Assembly (NCBI RefSeq): GCF_035207705.1
Contig: NZ_CP128187.1
Coordinates: forward strand, 2,852,001-2,916,000
Direction: 5' to 3'
DNA from: Maribacter sp. BPC-D8
GTDB lineage: Bacteria > Bacteroidota > Bacteroidia > Flavobacteriales > Flavobacteriaceae
DNA: 64,000 bases
Made by a program: the position numbers and the translations under genes. Below, piece after piece: positions 18,199 through 26,609 of this stretch (position 1 is the stretch's first letter; every line of letters begins with the position of its first letter). The notes under the pieces were generated by a model. That model ran no database searches. It was given only the letters and a program-made list of their open reading frames with translations, and was not told where the DNA came from.

Positions 18199-19317
18199 TT
18201 ATCTAAGCTTGGCGTAAGCATTCAATTTTCTAATTGGTTCTTTAAAAGCATTTTCCATTCTTACTGAAGCATCTACTAAATACTCATTCATAGTAGCCCA
18301 ATCTGCTTCTTCAAAATAACTCATACCATCTAGTTGATACTTAATTCTGCAAGTAACATTTTCATCCATTCGTTCCCAAATTAATTGGTCACCAAAATCA
18401 CTTTCGATTTTATCTTTCATCTTATAAATAAAATCAAACAGGTCTTTATTCTCTTCTTGACTACCCCTGTTAAAAATAATTTCGCTTCTACAATAATTAC
18501 CACTAACCGCAAGATTTAAGCTAACACCACTCATTCCCATACCCTTGCCAATCCAACTTTCCTTTGTTGGTGAATTATTTGAAAAAAGATTGTTTTTCGT
18601 ATTGCTGTAGTTTATAAAACTTTCCCAAAATTTAAGTCTGAATTGATGTCTATTCTTAAGTGTCTCTTGAACTTCAATTTCTTCCTGTGCCTTTGTTGAA
18701 ATACTTATCGCAAAATCTTCTGTCTCTTTTGTTGGCAGTATTTGCTCAACATTTAAAAACAGCTGCTCATTGAAAGCAAATGGAGTAACCTTAAAACACT
18801 GCAAACGGACCTTAAAATTTAGAAGCCATAATACAGACGAAGTAACTTCTTTTCTAAAATTAGCTGCTACCAAAATAATCCGTTGTGAATTTAGACCCTG
18901 GTTTAAAACAATTTCTGAAATATCTCTACCATCAAAAAAATCGGTTAATTTCTCAGATGCAATTGCTGATGAACCTAAAAAATCTTGGTATATCTTTATT
19001 ACATCTTGCTTAGTTAAACTTGCACAATAGCTCGCATATTTAATCGCTTGCCAAGTAACATCTTTACCCGAATCATCTAACTTATTTTCAATAATTACTA
19101 CATTACCAAGCTTATCTAATGCCAGCAAATCTAATCTCTCATTCGTTTCATTGAAACCATTAAACTCTTTTTGAATTATTAAAAGTTCCTCGCCTAATGA
19201 AGATGGGTTGTTGGCTATCCACTCTTGAAGATGATCCCTTTCTCTAAATTTCAATTCAGAAAAAGTCATCTGTTTTAATTTGGAAATTCTATTTTGCTCT
19301 TTATTGATTAAGTACAT
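18199..19317 (-). CDS. DUF4268 protein with PD-(D/E)XK nuclease-like domain
   Basis: A 372-residue protein. Residues 27-90 look like a NucS-type PD-(D/E)XK nuclease: LQEWIANNPSSLGEELLII, then D63 in RLDLLALD, E77-N-K79 in VVIIENKLDD and Q90. The remainder carries the DUF4268 pattern, including HQFRLKFWESFINYS and a C-terminal ADWATMNEYLVD. Proteins of this family often sit beside restriction genes; their substrate is not known to me. It is the first gene of the operon, 61 bp before hsdR, with 140 bp of non-coding DNA upstream that should hold the promoter. I saw no convincing -33/-7 pair there. Confidence 0.75.
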   Translation of the reverse strand: MYLINKEQNRISKLKQMTFSELKFRERDHLQEWIANNPSSLGEELLIIQKEFNGFNETNERLDLLALDKLGNVVIIENKLDDSGKDVTWQAIKYASYCASLTKQDVIKIYQDFLGSSAIASEKLTDFFDGRDISEIVLNQGLNSQRIILVAANFRKEVTSSVLWLLNFKVRLQCFKVTPFAFNEQLFLNVEQILPTKETEDFAISISTKAQEEIEVQETLKNRHQFRLKFWESFINYSNTKNNLFSNNSPTKESWIGKGMGMSGVSLNLAVSGNYCRSEIIFNRGSQEENKDLFDFIYKMKDKIESDFGDQLIWERMDENVTCRIKYQLDGMSYFEEADWATMNEYLVDASVRMENAFKEPIRKLNAYAKLR

Positions 19318-19457
19318 AATTTAATTTCAAAAGTGTATTAAAATTTAAATGAGTTATAAATATATGAGCCAAATTTTAAGACTGATAATCTAATTTACGA
19401 TTAGAGCATAAATATAGGCTATTGCTTAGGATAACGTTTAACATTGGCTATTATAGC

Positions 19458-21824
19458 CTATTTAATTATACCGTCTTTATACCTAACCTTCTCTATTGAT
19501 TTACCAGACCTATTATCAATAATTTCGGTTTTACCATTTCTGACCCCATCTTTAATGGACCTAATTTCTTTAGTTCCTTTTTCATCATCTAATAGCACAA
19601 AATCTCCTGAATAAGGTTTATCGTCAAGTGTATAATACTTTTCGTTCGAAGAATGATAATCGTATTGCAATTTGACATGTTGGCTATAATAGTAATAAGT
19701 CCATTTATCAGCTTCGACCCCTTCACTATATAATCCTTCTATCAATGGTTCTGTACTAGGAAGGTTCACTACATAATCCCCATTTTTATAAGCTTTACCA
19801 TTTTCAATATTTAGAAAAAATTGTAAATCAAAATCATCCTCATCGATGTCTTCCTCATCATTTACGGAATACACCTGAGATTCACTACCCGAAGCTGTGA
19901 ATTTCGTATAACGACATTTGTAGCCATTAAAACCTTTATGCAATATTTCAAACTTAGCTTCAGGGTAATTACCGGTATTATCAAAAACGGTCAGTTCCTC
20001 AAGATCTCCAGAATCGAACATATTAATTTTTTTGGGTTTATTTTCACTGTACCATTCGGTACTTTTTCCATGTAACTCCCCATCCTTAAAATTCATTGTT
20101 CTGTCTATGATTCCTTTTTCTGAATATGCAATCCATTCTCCTTCGATAATGTCATTTACAAATGTTCCTTCCATATAGTATGGCGACATTATGTTATTTT
20201 CATCAATTTCATCAAATCGCATATAAAATCTACCTTCTTTTAAACCATTTTTATAATTTCCTTTTTCGATGACAATATTTGAAGCATTCTTTTTTTCATA
20301 TGGCCCATCTAATTCATCATTTTTAAAAGTTCTGGTTTCCAATACTTTTTTATAAACCCTTTTATAGCAAGTTTCAGCTGACTGATTTTTTGCATTTAAT
20401 TCCGAACATTCAACTTCTTCCCTGTTTAAATATGAATACCTTTTTGATATGCCATTTAGCTTATCATTTCTATAGGTTTCAATTAAATATAATTCTTCGG
20501 AATAATCTTCATGCCTGTCTTCTTCTTTATTGTAGTAAGTAGGATGGTAATATTTCCATTCCCCTTCCAAATTATCATTTATATAAGAGCCCTCTTTATC
20601 CAATCCCCCTGTAACATGATAATACTTCCAATATCCATTTTTAATTCCTTTAGAAAATTGTCCTTTAGTAACCAAAGTCATTTTAGTAGTATCAGTCTCA
20701 ATTACACCACCTAGCAAACTTCTTAAAACATCATGATAAATCTTATACTTACCATTATACTCATCATTAACATATCTTGACAATATTAGACTATCGCCAC
20801 TAACCTCTTGGGCAAATCCCTGTTTTACACCATTTTCATAAGTAATTTTATTTAAGACAGTTTCTACGTTATTTTCATCTATAAAAATTGTCTTCCAAAG
20901 ACCACTTTTTTCATCGTTTATATAATTCCCAATAATTTTCGTATACAGTTTATCGGTATCATCTGTATAATAATATTCAATATTTTTACCATGGAAATTG
21001 CCATTGACAAAATTTACTGTATATGATATTTTATTATCTTCATATGCAATTAAATTTCCATTTTTTTTATTATTCAACTGCTTATATTCATATAATTTAA
21101 GACCTTCCTCATTGTACTCTATAAAATTACCATTTGCCAAATTGTTTTTGTAAGTACCAGTTTTTTTCAATTGACCATTTTCATAATACACATTAGAAAT
21201 ACCTTCCATTTTTCCATTGACTAAGGAATATTCTAATTTCTTTTCACCATTTGAATAATAATATATCTTTTTCCCATTATCCGGGTCATAAATACTAGAT
21301 TTTAAGACTAAAAGAAAATCATATGCAGTGATACTTTTATCTGCACCAAAATCATTTTCTTTTTCTCTTTTTTGTGTTGTAATTGTTAACGAATATTTAG
21401 AATTGGTATAGGTTGATATTAATTCGTCATCTTCTATCTCACTATTTTTAAGCTTATATCCTTTGGCACTAAGAGAATTCCGAATTGCTGTATATGAAGG
21501 TTTGTTGAAAACAGAATATCGGATTTTACTTGGAAAACCTTCATAAGTAAATAAATAGAACCAGGCTTCTGCAGCATCGTTATAATTCTTATTATAAGAC
21601 CAAGTGATTGTACTATATTTATCAGTATCTCCTTTTTCAGACTCATAGTATTCCCAATTTTTATTCATTAAAAATTGATTTACATTTTCCCAATTAGATT
21701 TCGAACAAATATTTTCAATGTCACTCAAGGAAAGACTTTGTGCTATAGTCACTTGTGACATAAAAAGTAATAATAGAATAGTTTTGTAATAATTTGATTG
21801 CATGGTTGATTTGGTAATTTTCAT
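19458..21824 (-). CDS. Secreted MORN-repeat (YwqK-like) protein
   Basis: A 788-residue protein with a signal peptide (residues 1-29; hydrophobic KTILLLLFMSQVTIAQ). From residue about 190 to the end it is built of some 15 to 20 MORN_2-type repeats (YYENGQLKKTGTYKNNLANG, YHVTGGLDKEGSYINDNLEG), each a beta-hairpin. Residues 30-180 are a distinct N-terminal domain I do not recognise. Such repeats occur in the antitoxin-like YwqK protein and in many exported Bacteroidota proteins; no enzyme motif is visible. It follows the lipoprotein gene by 8 bp on the same strand. A 13-bp palindrome GGCTATTATAGCC (19446-19458) covers its stop. Confidence 0.7.
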   Translation of the reverse strand: MKITKSTMQSNYYKTILLLLFMSQVTIAQSLSLSDIENICSKSNWENVNQFLMNKNWEYYESEKGDTDKYSTITWSYNKNYNDAAEAWFYLFTYEGFPSKIRYSVFNKPSYTAIRNSLSAKGYKLKNSEIEDDELISTYTNSKYSLTITTQKREKENDFGADKSITAYDFLLVLKSSIYDPDNGKKIYYYSNGEKKLEYSLVNGKMEGISNVYYENGQLKKTGTYKNNLANGNFIEYNEEGLKLYEYKQLNNKKNGNLIAYEDNKISYTVNFVNGNFHGKNIEYYYTDDTDKLYTKIIGNYINDEKSGLWKTIFIDENNVETVLNKITYENGVKQGFAQEVSGDSLILSRYVNDEYNGKYKIYHDVLRSLLGGVIETDTTKMTLVTKGQFSKGIKNGYWKYYHVTGGLDKEGSYINDNLEGEWKYYHPTYYNKEEDRHEDYSEELYLIETYRNDKLNGISKRYSYLNREEVECSELNAKNQSAETCYKRVYKKVLETRTFKNDELDGPYEKKNASNIVIEKGNYKNGLKEGRFYMRFDEIDENNIMSPYYMEGTFVNDIIEGEWIAYSEKGIIDRTMNFKDGELHGKSTEWYSENKPKKINMFDSGDLEELTVFDNTGNYPEAKFEILHKGFNGYKCRYTKFTASGSESQVYSVNDEEDIDEDDFDLQFFLNIENGKAYKNGDYVVNLPSTEPLIEGLYSEGVEADKWTYYYYSQHVKLQYDYHSSNEKYYTLDDKPYSGDFVLLDDEKGTKEIRSIKDGVRNGKTEIIDNRSGKSIEKVRYKDGIIK

Positions 21825-21832
21825 TAAAAATA

Positions 21833-22318
21833 TTATTCTTGGTCTTCGTGTTGCCAGCAGTACCCACTAGAATTATCCGTCAGATTCTCGCATTGGTCTC
21901 CATCATCGGTAATACCATTACATTGAGAAGCCATAGGTACATTTTCAAAACAGTTAGCTGAATCGCCAACAATTTGTACTTCATAATCATATCCTTTATC
22001 AGATGTAAATTCGGTATAACCATCATCGTCAAACTCCACTAAGTAAAAATCATCGAGATAACCACCGTTCGGGAAATTTATCTGTTCTAATTTATTCTCA
22101 TTGACATCAACTATCAATGTATAATTAGAATAATTACCTGTGTTTGGGTTATAATATTCAATTTCTGCACAATAAGAACCATCCCAGATGTCACTTTCAT
22201 CTTCATCAGAATCCTTGTAAACAGACTCATTAACTGAATTATGTTGAGTATTAGATTTTCTTTCTTTACAACTTGTTATAATTAAAATGCCGAATAATAC
22301 TAACAATATTTTATTCAT
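21833..22318 (-). CDS. Lipoprotein with C-terminal Cys/His (DUF5763-like) motif
   Basis: A 161-residue protein with lipobox LIITSC (Cys17). The middle is acidic (DEDESDIWDG). The C terminus has CNGITDDGDQCENL then GYCWQHEDQE, that is C-x8-C...C-x2-H, the short zinc-finger-like signature of DUF5763 proteins. It is probably anchored in the outer membrane. It is the first gene of a two-gene unit with the MORN protein. The function is unknown; the pair may be cargo of the element rather than part of transfer. Confidence 0.65.
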   Translation of the reverse strand: MNKILLVLFGILIITSCKERKSNTQHNSVNESVYKDSDEDESDIWDGSYCAEIEYYNPNTGNYSNYTLIVDVNENKLEQINFPNGGYLDDFYLVEFDDDGYTEFTSDKGYDYEVQIVGDSANCFENVPMASQCNGITDDGDQCENLTDNSSGYCWQHEDQE

Positions 22319-22511
22319 AATTATTATGTAATAGAGAACTAAAATATTCCTTTACAACCAAAATACATTACGGAAAACCGTAATGCCTATAATTGAATTT
22401 TAATAATTCATGTTGCTCTTCCCCCCAATCCCCCACCCACATTGAGTTGGGTTTTAATTACTCTAAATAGATTGAACCTTTGTAAAGTATAACACTAAAA
22501 CAAGTTCAATT

Positions 22512-22814
22512 ATGTCAAACTCTATTCTATTTGGTTTCAATAAAAAAGATTTAGAACGAACCGTTCGTCTCGTTATAGATGAAGTTCGTAAAACAGAAAT
22601 CATTGAAAGTAATTCTAACTTACCTAAAGAAGACCGCCTATCACAAAAAGAAGCTGCTCAGTTTCTAGGTATTTCCGTAACCTCATTAATATCTTGGAAG
22701 AAAAAAGGGCATGTGCCCTATTTTCAAATAGGCAGATCCATCTTTTTTTCTAAAAGTGAACTTCTTGCTTTGGCAAGAAAGAACAACAGTTTAATTAAGT
22801 CTGCAAGAAAATAG
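22512..22814 (+). CDS. Excisionase-like helix-turn-helix protein
   Basis: A 100-residue protein whose C-terminal half is a MerR/Xis-type winged HTH (HTH_17): LSQKEAAQFLGISVTSLISW then KKKGHVPYFQIGRSIFFSKS. In Bacteroidota elements such proteins stand at the head of the replication/mobilization module and act as excisionases or regulators. It is followed after 6 bp by the helicase gene, so it likely leads that operon. Its role here is inferred from fold and place. Confidence 0.8.
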   Translation: MSNSILFGFNKKDLERTVRLVIDEVRKTEIIESNSNLPKEDRLSQKEAAQFLGISVTSLISWKKKGHVPYFQIGRSIFFSKSELLALARKNNSLIKSARK

Positions 22815-22820
22815 AGTGCT

Positions 22821-24032
22821 ATGAAAAAGAAAGCACCCTATTTAAGAATTGGAACTGTTTATCACAAACACATTGAGAGACCTTTAATATCTGGTGACAC
22901 CGTACCCGTCATGGTTCGATGGAACAAGGATACTATTATTGCCGATCACGGTAAGGTATTTTTATCTGATATACCCAAGCTAGATGGTTTTTGCTGCATA
23001 CCCGATCATTTGAACTACCAGCAAATACTAGGTACCTTTTACAATACTTATCATGAGTTGCCACAAAAACCGAAAAAAGGTAGTGTAGAGAAATCTTTAG
23101 ATTTTGTAAAGCACATCTTTGGCGAGCAGCAAGAATTAGGTTTGGACTATTTGAAGCTCATTTTCATGAAGCCCACTCAAATACTACCTATACTTTGCCT
23201 AGTAAGTAAAGAACGAGGTACTGGAAAAAGCACATTTATTAAATGGCTTAAAGCCATATTCGGTGAGAACATGACCTATATAAAAGGTGATAGTTTCTCT
23301 AGTCAATTCAATGCCGATTGGGCAAGTAAAACCATAATTGCTGTAGATGAAGTCTTTTTTGATAAAAAGGAAATTACCGAAAGGCTTAAATATCTCTCTA
23401 CTACCGATAAGGATAAAGTGGAAGCTAAAGGAAAGGACAGAGAAGAAATTGAATTCTTTGGCAAATTCATTTTATGCAGCAACAACGAAGACACCTTCAT
23501 TCTTATAGATAGTGACGAGATACGGTTTTGGGTTCGTAAGGTTATTCCGTTTGAAACGGAAGACACAGAGTACCTAAACAAACTATACAAAGAAATACCT
23601 GCCTTTCTTCAATACTTAATCGATAGACCCTTTAGCACGCCTAAAACTACCCGTATGTGGTTTACACCTAAGCAGCTTAAGACGGAAGCATTACAAAAAC
23701 TGGTATGGCTTAATAACAATGAAATAGAACGTGAAATGATATTCTTGTTCTACGAGCTGTTTGACTCATTTGCCGAAGATCAATTAAAAGCAACACCTAG
23801 AGAAGTTGTTTCGAATTTAGGCAAGTCACGCAAAAAGCATTTTTCCATGAATGATATTCGAAAGATTCTAAAAAAGAAATGGAACCTAATACCTTCTGAC
23901 AATGCTAATTCTTATCAAGGTTTTGAATATACAAGTTATGGTGAATTTGTTCAGATAGATCGTAAAGGGAGATACTTCACAATTAAGAAAGACTATATAC
24001 TTAGAATTTATGATGAAATGATGATAGAGTGA
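22821..24032 (+). CDS. Primase-helicase family protein (SF3-like helicase)
   Basis: A 403-residue ATPase resembling the DUF5906/VirE-type plasmid and phage helicases. Walker A is KERGTGKSTFIKW near residue 131, Walker B TIIAVDEVFF near 172, and motif C KFILCSNNED near 215. The C-terminal 100 residues look like a winged DNA-binding domain. It likely unwinds the element's circular form at its origin. It sits between the HTH gene and the primase, with an iteron-like cluster at its 3' end. Confidence 0.8.
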   Translation: MKKKAPYLRIGTVYHKHIERPLISGDTVPVMVRWNKDTIIADHGKVFLSDIPKLDGFCCIPDHLNYQQILGTFYNTYHELPQKPKKGSVEKSLDFVKHIFGEQQELGLDYLKLIFMKPTQILPILCLVSKERGTGKSTFIKWLKAIFGENMTYIKGDSFSSQFNADWASKTIIAVDEVFFDKKEITERLKYLSTTDKDKVEAKGKDREEIEFFGKFILCSNNEDTFILIDSDEIRFWVRKVIPFETEDTEYLNKLYKEIPAFLQYLIDRPFSTPKTTRMWFTPKQLKTEALQKLVWLNNNEIEREMIFLFYELFDSFAEDQLKATPREVVSNLGKSRKKHFSMNDIRKILKKKWNLIPSDNANSYQGFEYTSYGEFVQIDRKGRYFTIKKDYILRIYDEMMIE

Positions 24033-24195
24033 TTTTAGTCATTGAAAATCAAATAAATACATCGTCATCATTTTATCATCAAACTATCATCAAAATAATA
24101 CTGATGAAGAAAAAAGGGCTTTTTGTTGATTGATGAAATTATGTTGAACTGGGCGAAACCCATTCATACTGCTAATATCAACAATTATCATCAAA
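24011..24195. repeat. Iteron-like TATCATCAAA cluster, candidate origin
   Basis: TATCATCAAA occurs at 24074-24083, 24085-24094 (11 bp apart) and 24186-24195, with an inverted TGATGATA at 24019-24026 and several partial copies (TGATGA) between. It covers the non-coding gap between helicase and primase. Repeat spacing near one helical turn and the location suggest a replication origin; this is inference. Confidence 0.45.
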
Positions 24196-24226
24196 ACCTC
24201 AATTTTAATTTAAAACACTATTAATC

Positions 24227-25084
24227 ATGAAAAATGAAAAACATCATAATCTAGACTGTAAAACAGCTAGAGATATTTCTATTATAGATACGCTACAAAG
24301 ACTTGGTTTTTATCCTAAAAAAACAAAAGAAAAGGAATGTTGGTTTCTTAGTCCGTTCAGGTCCGAGAAAACACCATCGTTTAAAGTTGACTTAAAACTA
24401 AACCGATGGTATGATCACGGCGAAGGTGTCGGTGGTAATGTAATAGATTTGGTTATTAAAATTTCTGGCTACACTATAAAAGAGACATTAGAATTCCTGA
24501 GTAATTCAAATAGTTTTTCTTTTCAAAAGCCAACTTTTGTTGCACAAGATTTGACACCAAATCACACTATTGAAAAGGTCATAGAATTAGAAAATGATGC
24601 CTTACTATGGTATTTGATTATGAGACGTATTAATGCTAGAGTAGCATTAACCTATTGCAAAGAAATTCATTACACCATAAATGACAAAACCTATTTTGCA
24701 ATAGCTTTTAAAAACGATTTAGGTGGTTATGAAATACGCAATAAATATTTTAAAGGTTGCCTGGGCAACAAGGGAATAACACACTTTAATAATGCAAATC
24801 AAAAGCTGCTTCTGTTCGAAGGCTTTTTAGATTTCTTATCCTACAAACTACTTTTCCAAACCAACCAAAACGAAGATTATCTGATTTTAAATTCTATTTC
24901 ACAGATTAAAAATTGCTGGAAGATCTTATCTAAATATAGCGATATCGATTGCTATTTAGATAACGATGATGCCGGTAAAAGAACAACCAATCTTATAAAG
25001 GAAAAATATTCTTTCGCCCAAGATTGCTCTTCTACATATGAACCCTTCAAAGATGTGAATGACTACTTGGTGGAGGTTTCTTAA
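24227..25084 (+). CDS. DnaG-like primase (CHC2-type finger + Toprim)
   Basis: A 285-residue protein. Residues about 36-95 match the CHC2 zinc-finger region of primases (CWFLSPFRSEKTPSFKVD, then RWYDHGEGVGGNVIDLV), although the usual cysteine set is reduced, so zinc binding is doubtful. A Toprim domain follows with LLLFEGFLDFLSYK near residue 195 (the catalytic E) and CYLDNDDAGKRT near 242 (DxD). It would prime replication of the excised or transferred element strand. It lies between the iteron-like cluster and the putative oriT hairpin. Confidence 0.82.
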   Translation: MKNEKHHNLDCKTARDISIIDTLQRLGFYPKKTKEKECWFLSPFRSEKTPSFKVDLKLNRWYDHGEGVGGNVIDLVIKISGYTIKETLEFLSNSNSFSFQKPTFVAQDLTPNHTIEKVIELENDALLWYLIMRRINARVALTYCKEIHYTINDKTYFAIAFKNDLGGYEIRNKYFKGCLGNKGITHFNNANQKLLLFEGFLDFLSYKLLFQTNQNEDYLILNSISQIKNCWKILSKYSDIDCYLDNDDAGKRTTNLIKEKYSFAQDCSSTYEPFKDVNDYLVEVS

Positions 25085-25091
25085 AAAGAAA

Positions 25092-25130
25092 GCAAGTCGG
25101 ACAGGGGCGATACCCCTGTCTCCGACTTGC
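25092..25130. other. Large GC-rich hairpin, candidate oriT
   Basis: GCAAGTCGG-ACAGGGG and CCCCTGT-CT-CCGACTTGC form a 16-bp stem with a two-base bulge and a CGATA loop. It is by far the most GC-rich spot of the module and has no T run after it, which argues against a plain terminator. It precedes the two mobilization genes, the usual oriT position. Nicking site unknown. Confidence 0.5.
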
Positions 25131-25250
25131 TCTGCGAGGCTAAACATCTCATATTCAGATATTTAATTCTATTAATTCATATAACCATTTATAGAATATT
25201 TATAAAATAGCATCTATACAATTGATTATAAGCACTTTAAAATATAAACC

Positions 25251-25703
25251 ATGTCTAAAAAAAGCATCTTAGTTAATGAAATCGCCCATAAAGACCTTTC
25301 TAAATTGGTAGTTCAATTCAATTCTAATTTCGGACAATTAGTAGGTTCTATGATTCAATTTTTCAAAAAAACTGGCATCAATCCTAACGAACCATTAAAG
25401 GATAATCCGTCCATATTGGTTAAAAAATTAGACAATAGAATTGTCTCTTTTTTAAAGGTTCAAGAACGAGATATTTTGAAACCTATGCGAGCCGACATTT
25501 ACCATTATCATAAATCTAATGATGATCGTGTACATGCAGAAAGAGATTTTTTAACCTCTAAACTCAACGAAACGAATGACAAGCTCGATAACATTCTAAT
25601 GGAAATTAGAAAGCAAAGACAGGTGCATTTAGAGGTAGTTCTGTTTTTAGATTCTAAAAATAAAACGGGCTTACTGAACAGAGTGCAATCGATACTTAAA
25701 TAG
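25251..25703 (+). CDS. BfmA/BtgA-family mobilization protein
   Basis: A 150-residue protein. Its middle carries the family pattern: LVGSMIQFFKKTGINPNEPL (residues about 31-50), followed by a basic alpha-helical stretch. A long coiled-coil-like C-terminal helix follows (about 90-130). BfmA/BtgA proteins assist the relaxase at oriT. It ends 2 bp before the relaxase-like gene, and the candidate oriT hairpin is 120 bp upstream, which supports the assignment. Confidence 0.78.
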   Translation: MSKKSILVNEIAHKDLSKLVVQFNSNFGQLVGSMIQFFKKTGINPNEPLKDNPSILVKKLDNRIVSFLKVQERDILKPMRADIYHYHKSNDDRVHAERDFLTSKLNETNDKLDNILMEIRKQRQVHLEVVLFLDSKNKTGLLNRVQSILK

Positions 25704-25705
25704 TC

Positions 25706-26596
25706 ATGCCAATATCTAAAGTACATAGCTCATCTGGAGGAAATAATACTGGCTCTTGTTCAAGTTTAGCCAACTATTTAGAAAAGGAAAACATGGAATT
25801 GGACAAGATGTCGGACCAGGAAAAAGACCAGGACAAGAAAATGAAAATTGAATCGATGAAGCAACAGTTTTTTACTCATGAAAAATCTGATGTCAGTCAT
25901 ACAGATGTCATCTCAAGTATTGATAATAATAAAAAAAAATTAGGAAAAGAGGACGCTAAATTTTTCGCTCCAACAATCAATTTCAGTGAAAAAGAACAGC
26001 AGCAAATAGCAAAGATGGTATCGGGCAGAAATATCGAGAACATCAAAGATTTAAACGTAAAAGAATTCAAAGCCTATAATAAAGCTATACAAGAATATGG
26101 AAGAAAGGTTATGGACAATTATGCGAAAAATTTTAACCGTAAGGACAAAGGTTTAGAATCAGGGAAAAATTTGGTCTACTATGGTAAGGTTGAGCACATG
26201 AGAAAATATAAGGGTACAGATAAAGAAGTGCAGCAGGGTAAAGTTAAATCTGGCGAGTATAAAAAAGGGTTGCAAAGCCATGTTCATCTTATTGTCTCTA
26301 GAAAAGATAAAACCCAAAAACTAAAACTTTCGCCAATGGCTAATGAACGTAATAAAACTAGAAAAATAGGAGGCAATGAATACCAAGTTGGATTTGATAG
26401 AAAAGACTGGATTCAAGCCAATGAAAAAGCCTTTGACCAACAGTTTCAATATAAGCGACAGGAAATAGAAAAATTTCAAAATCAAAATATTTTAAAAAAT
26501 GGTAATCCTTCAGAAAAAGCCAAAGTCATAAAAACAATCGAGAAGGATAATGAAATAGCCAAAGCAAAAAACTCACAAAACGAATTAGGAATTTAA
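25706..26596 (+). CDS. MobB/BtgB-like protein (DUF5712 family), probable relaxase
   Basis: A 296-residue protein opening with the family start KVHSSSGGNNTGSCSSLANY and LEKENMELD. An H-x-H pair occurs in LQSHVHLIVSRKDKTQK near residue 191, as in relaxases that hold a metal with His residues, and conserved tyrosines and a FDRKDW motif lie nearby. The C-terminal third is helical and rich in Lys and Gln. It probably nicks oriT and pilots the strand; the catalytic Tyr is not certain. It is placed between BfmA/BtgA and the coupling protein, the expected order. Confidence 0.72.
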   Translation: MPISKVHSSSGGNNTGSCSSLANYLEKENMELDKMSDQEKDQDKKMKIESMKQQFFTHEKSDVSHTDVISSIDNNKKKLGKEDAKFFAPTINFSEKEQQQIAKMVSGRNIENIKDLNVKEFKAYNKAIQEYGRKVMDNYAKNFNRKDKGLESGKNLVYYGKVEHMRKYKGTDKEVQQGKVKSGEYKKGLQSHVHLIVSRKDKTQKLKLSPMANERNKTRKIGGNEYQVGFDRKDWIQANEKAFDQQFQYKRQEIEKFQNQNILKNGNPSEKAKVIKTIEKDNEIAKAKNSQNELGI

Positions 26597-26609
26597 AACA
26601 CATAAAAAT

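Noticed and set aside
19414..19461. Inverted pair ATAGGCTAT / ATAGCCTAT near the MORN gene end
   Set aside because: Loop of 30 bases and no T run; too weak to call a terminator or operator.
22440..22511. Promoter with TAnnTTTG before the excisionase-like gene
   Set aside because: ACCTTTG is present but the leading TA is missing; not reported as a feature.
25092..25130. Simple rho-independent terminator
   Set aside because: Strong stem but no T run after it on either strand; kept as oriT candidate instead.
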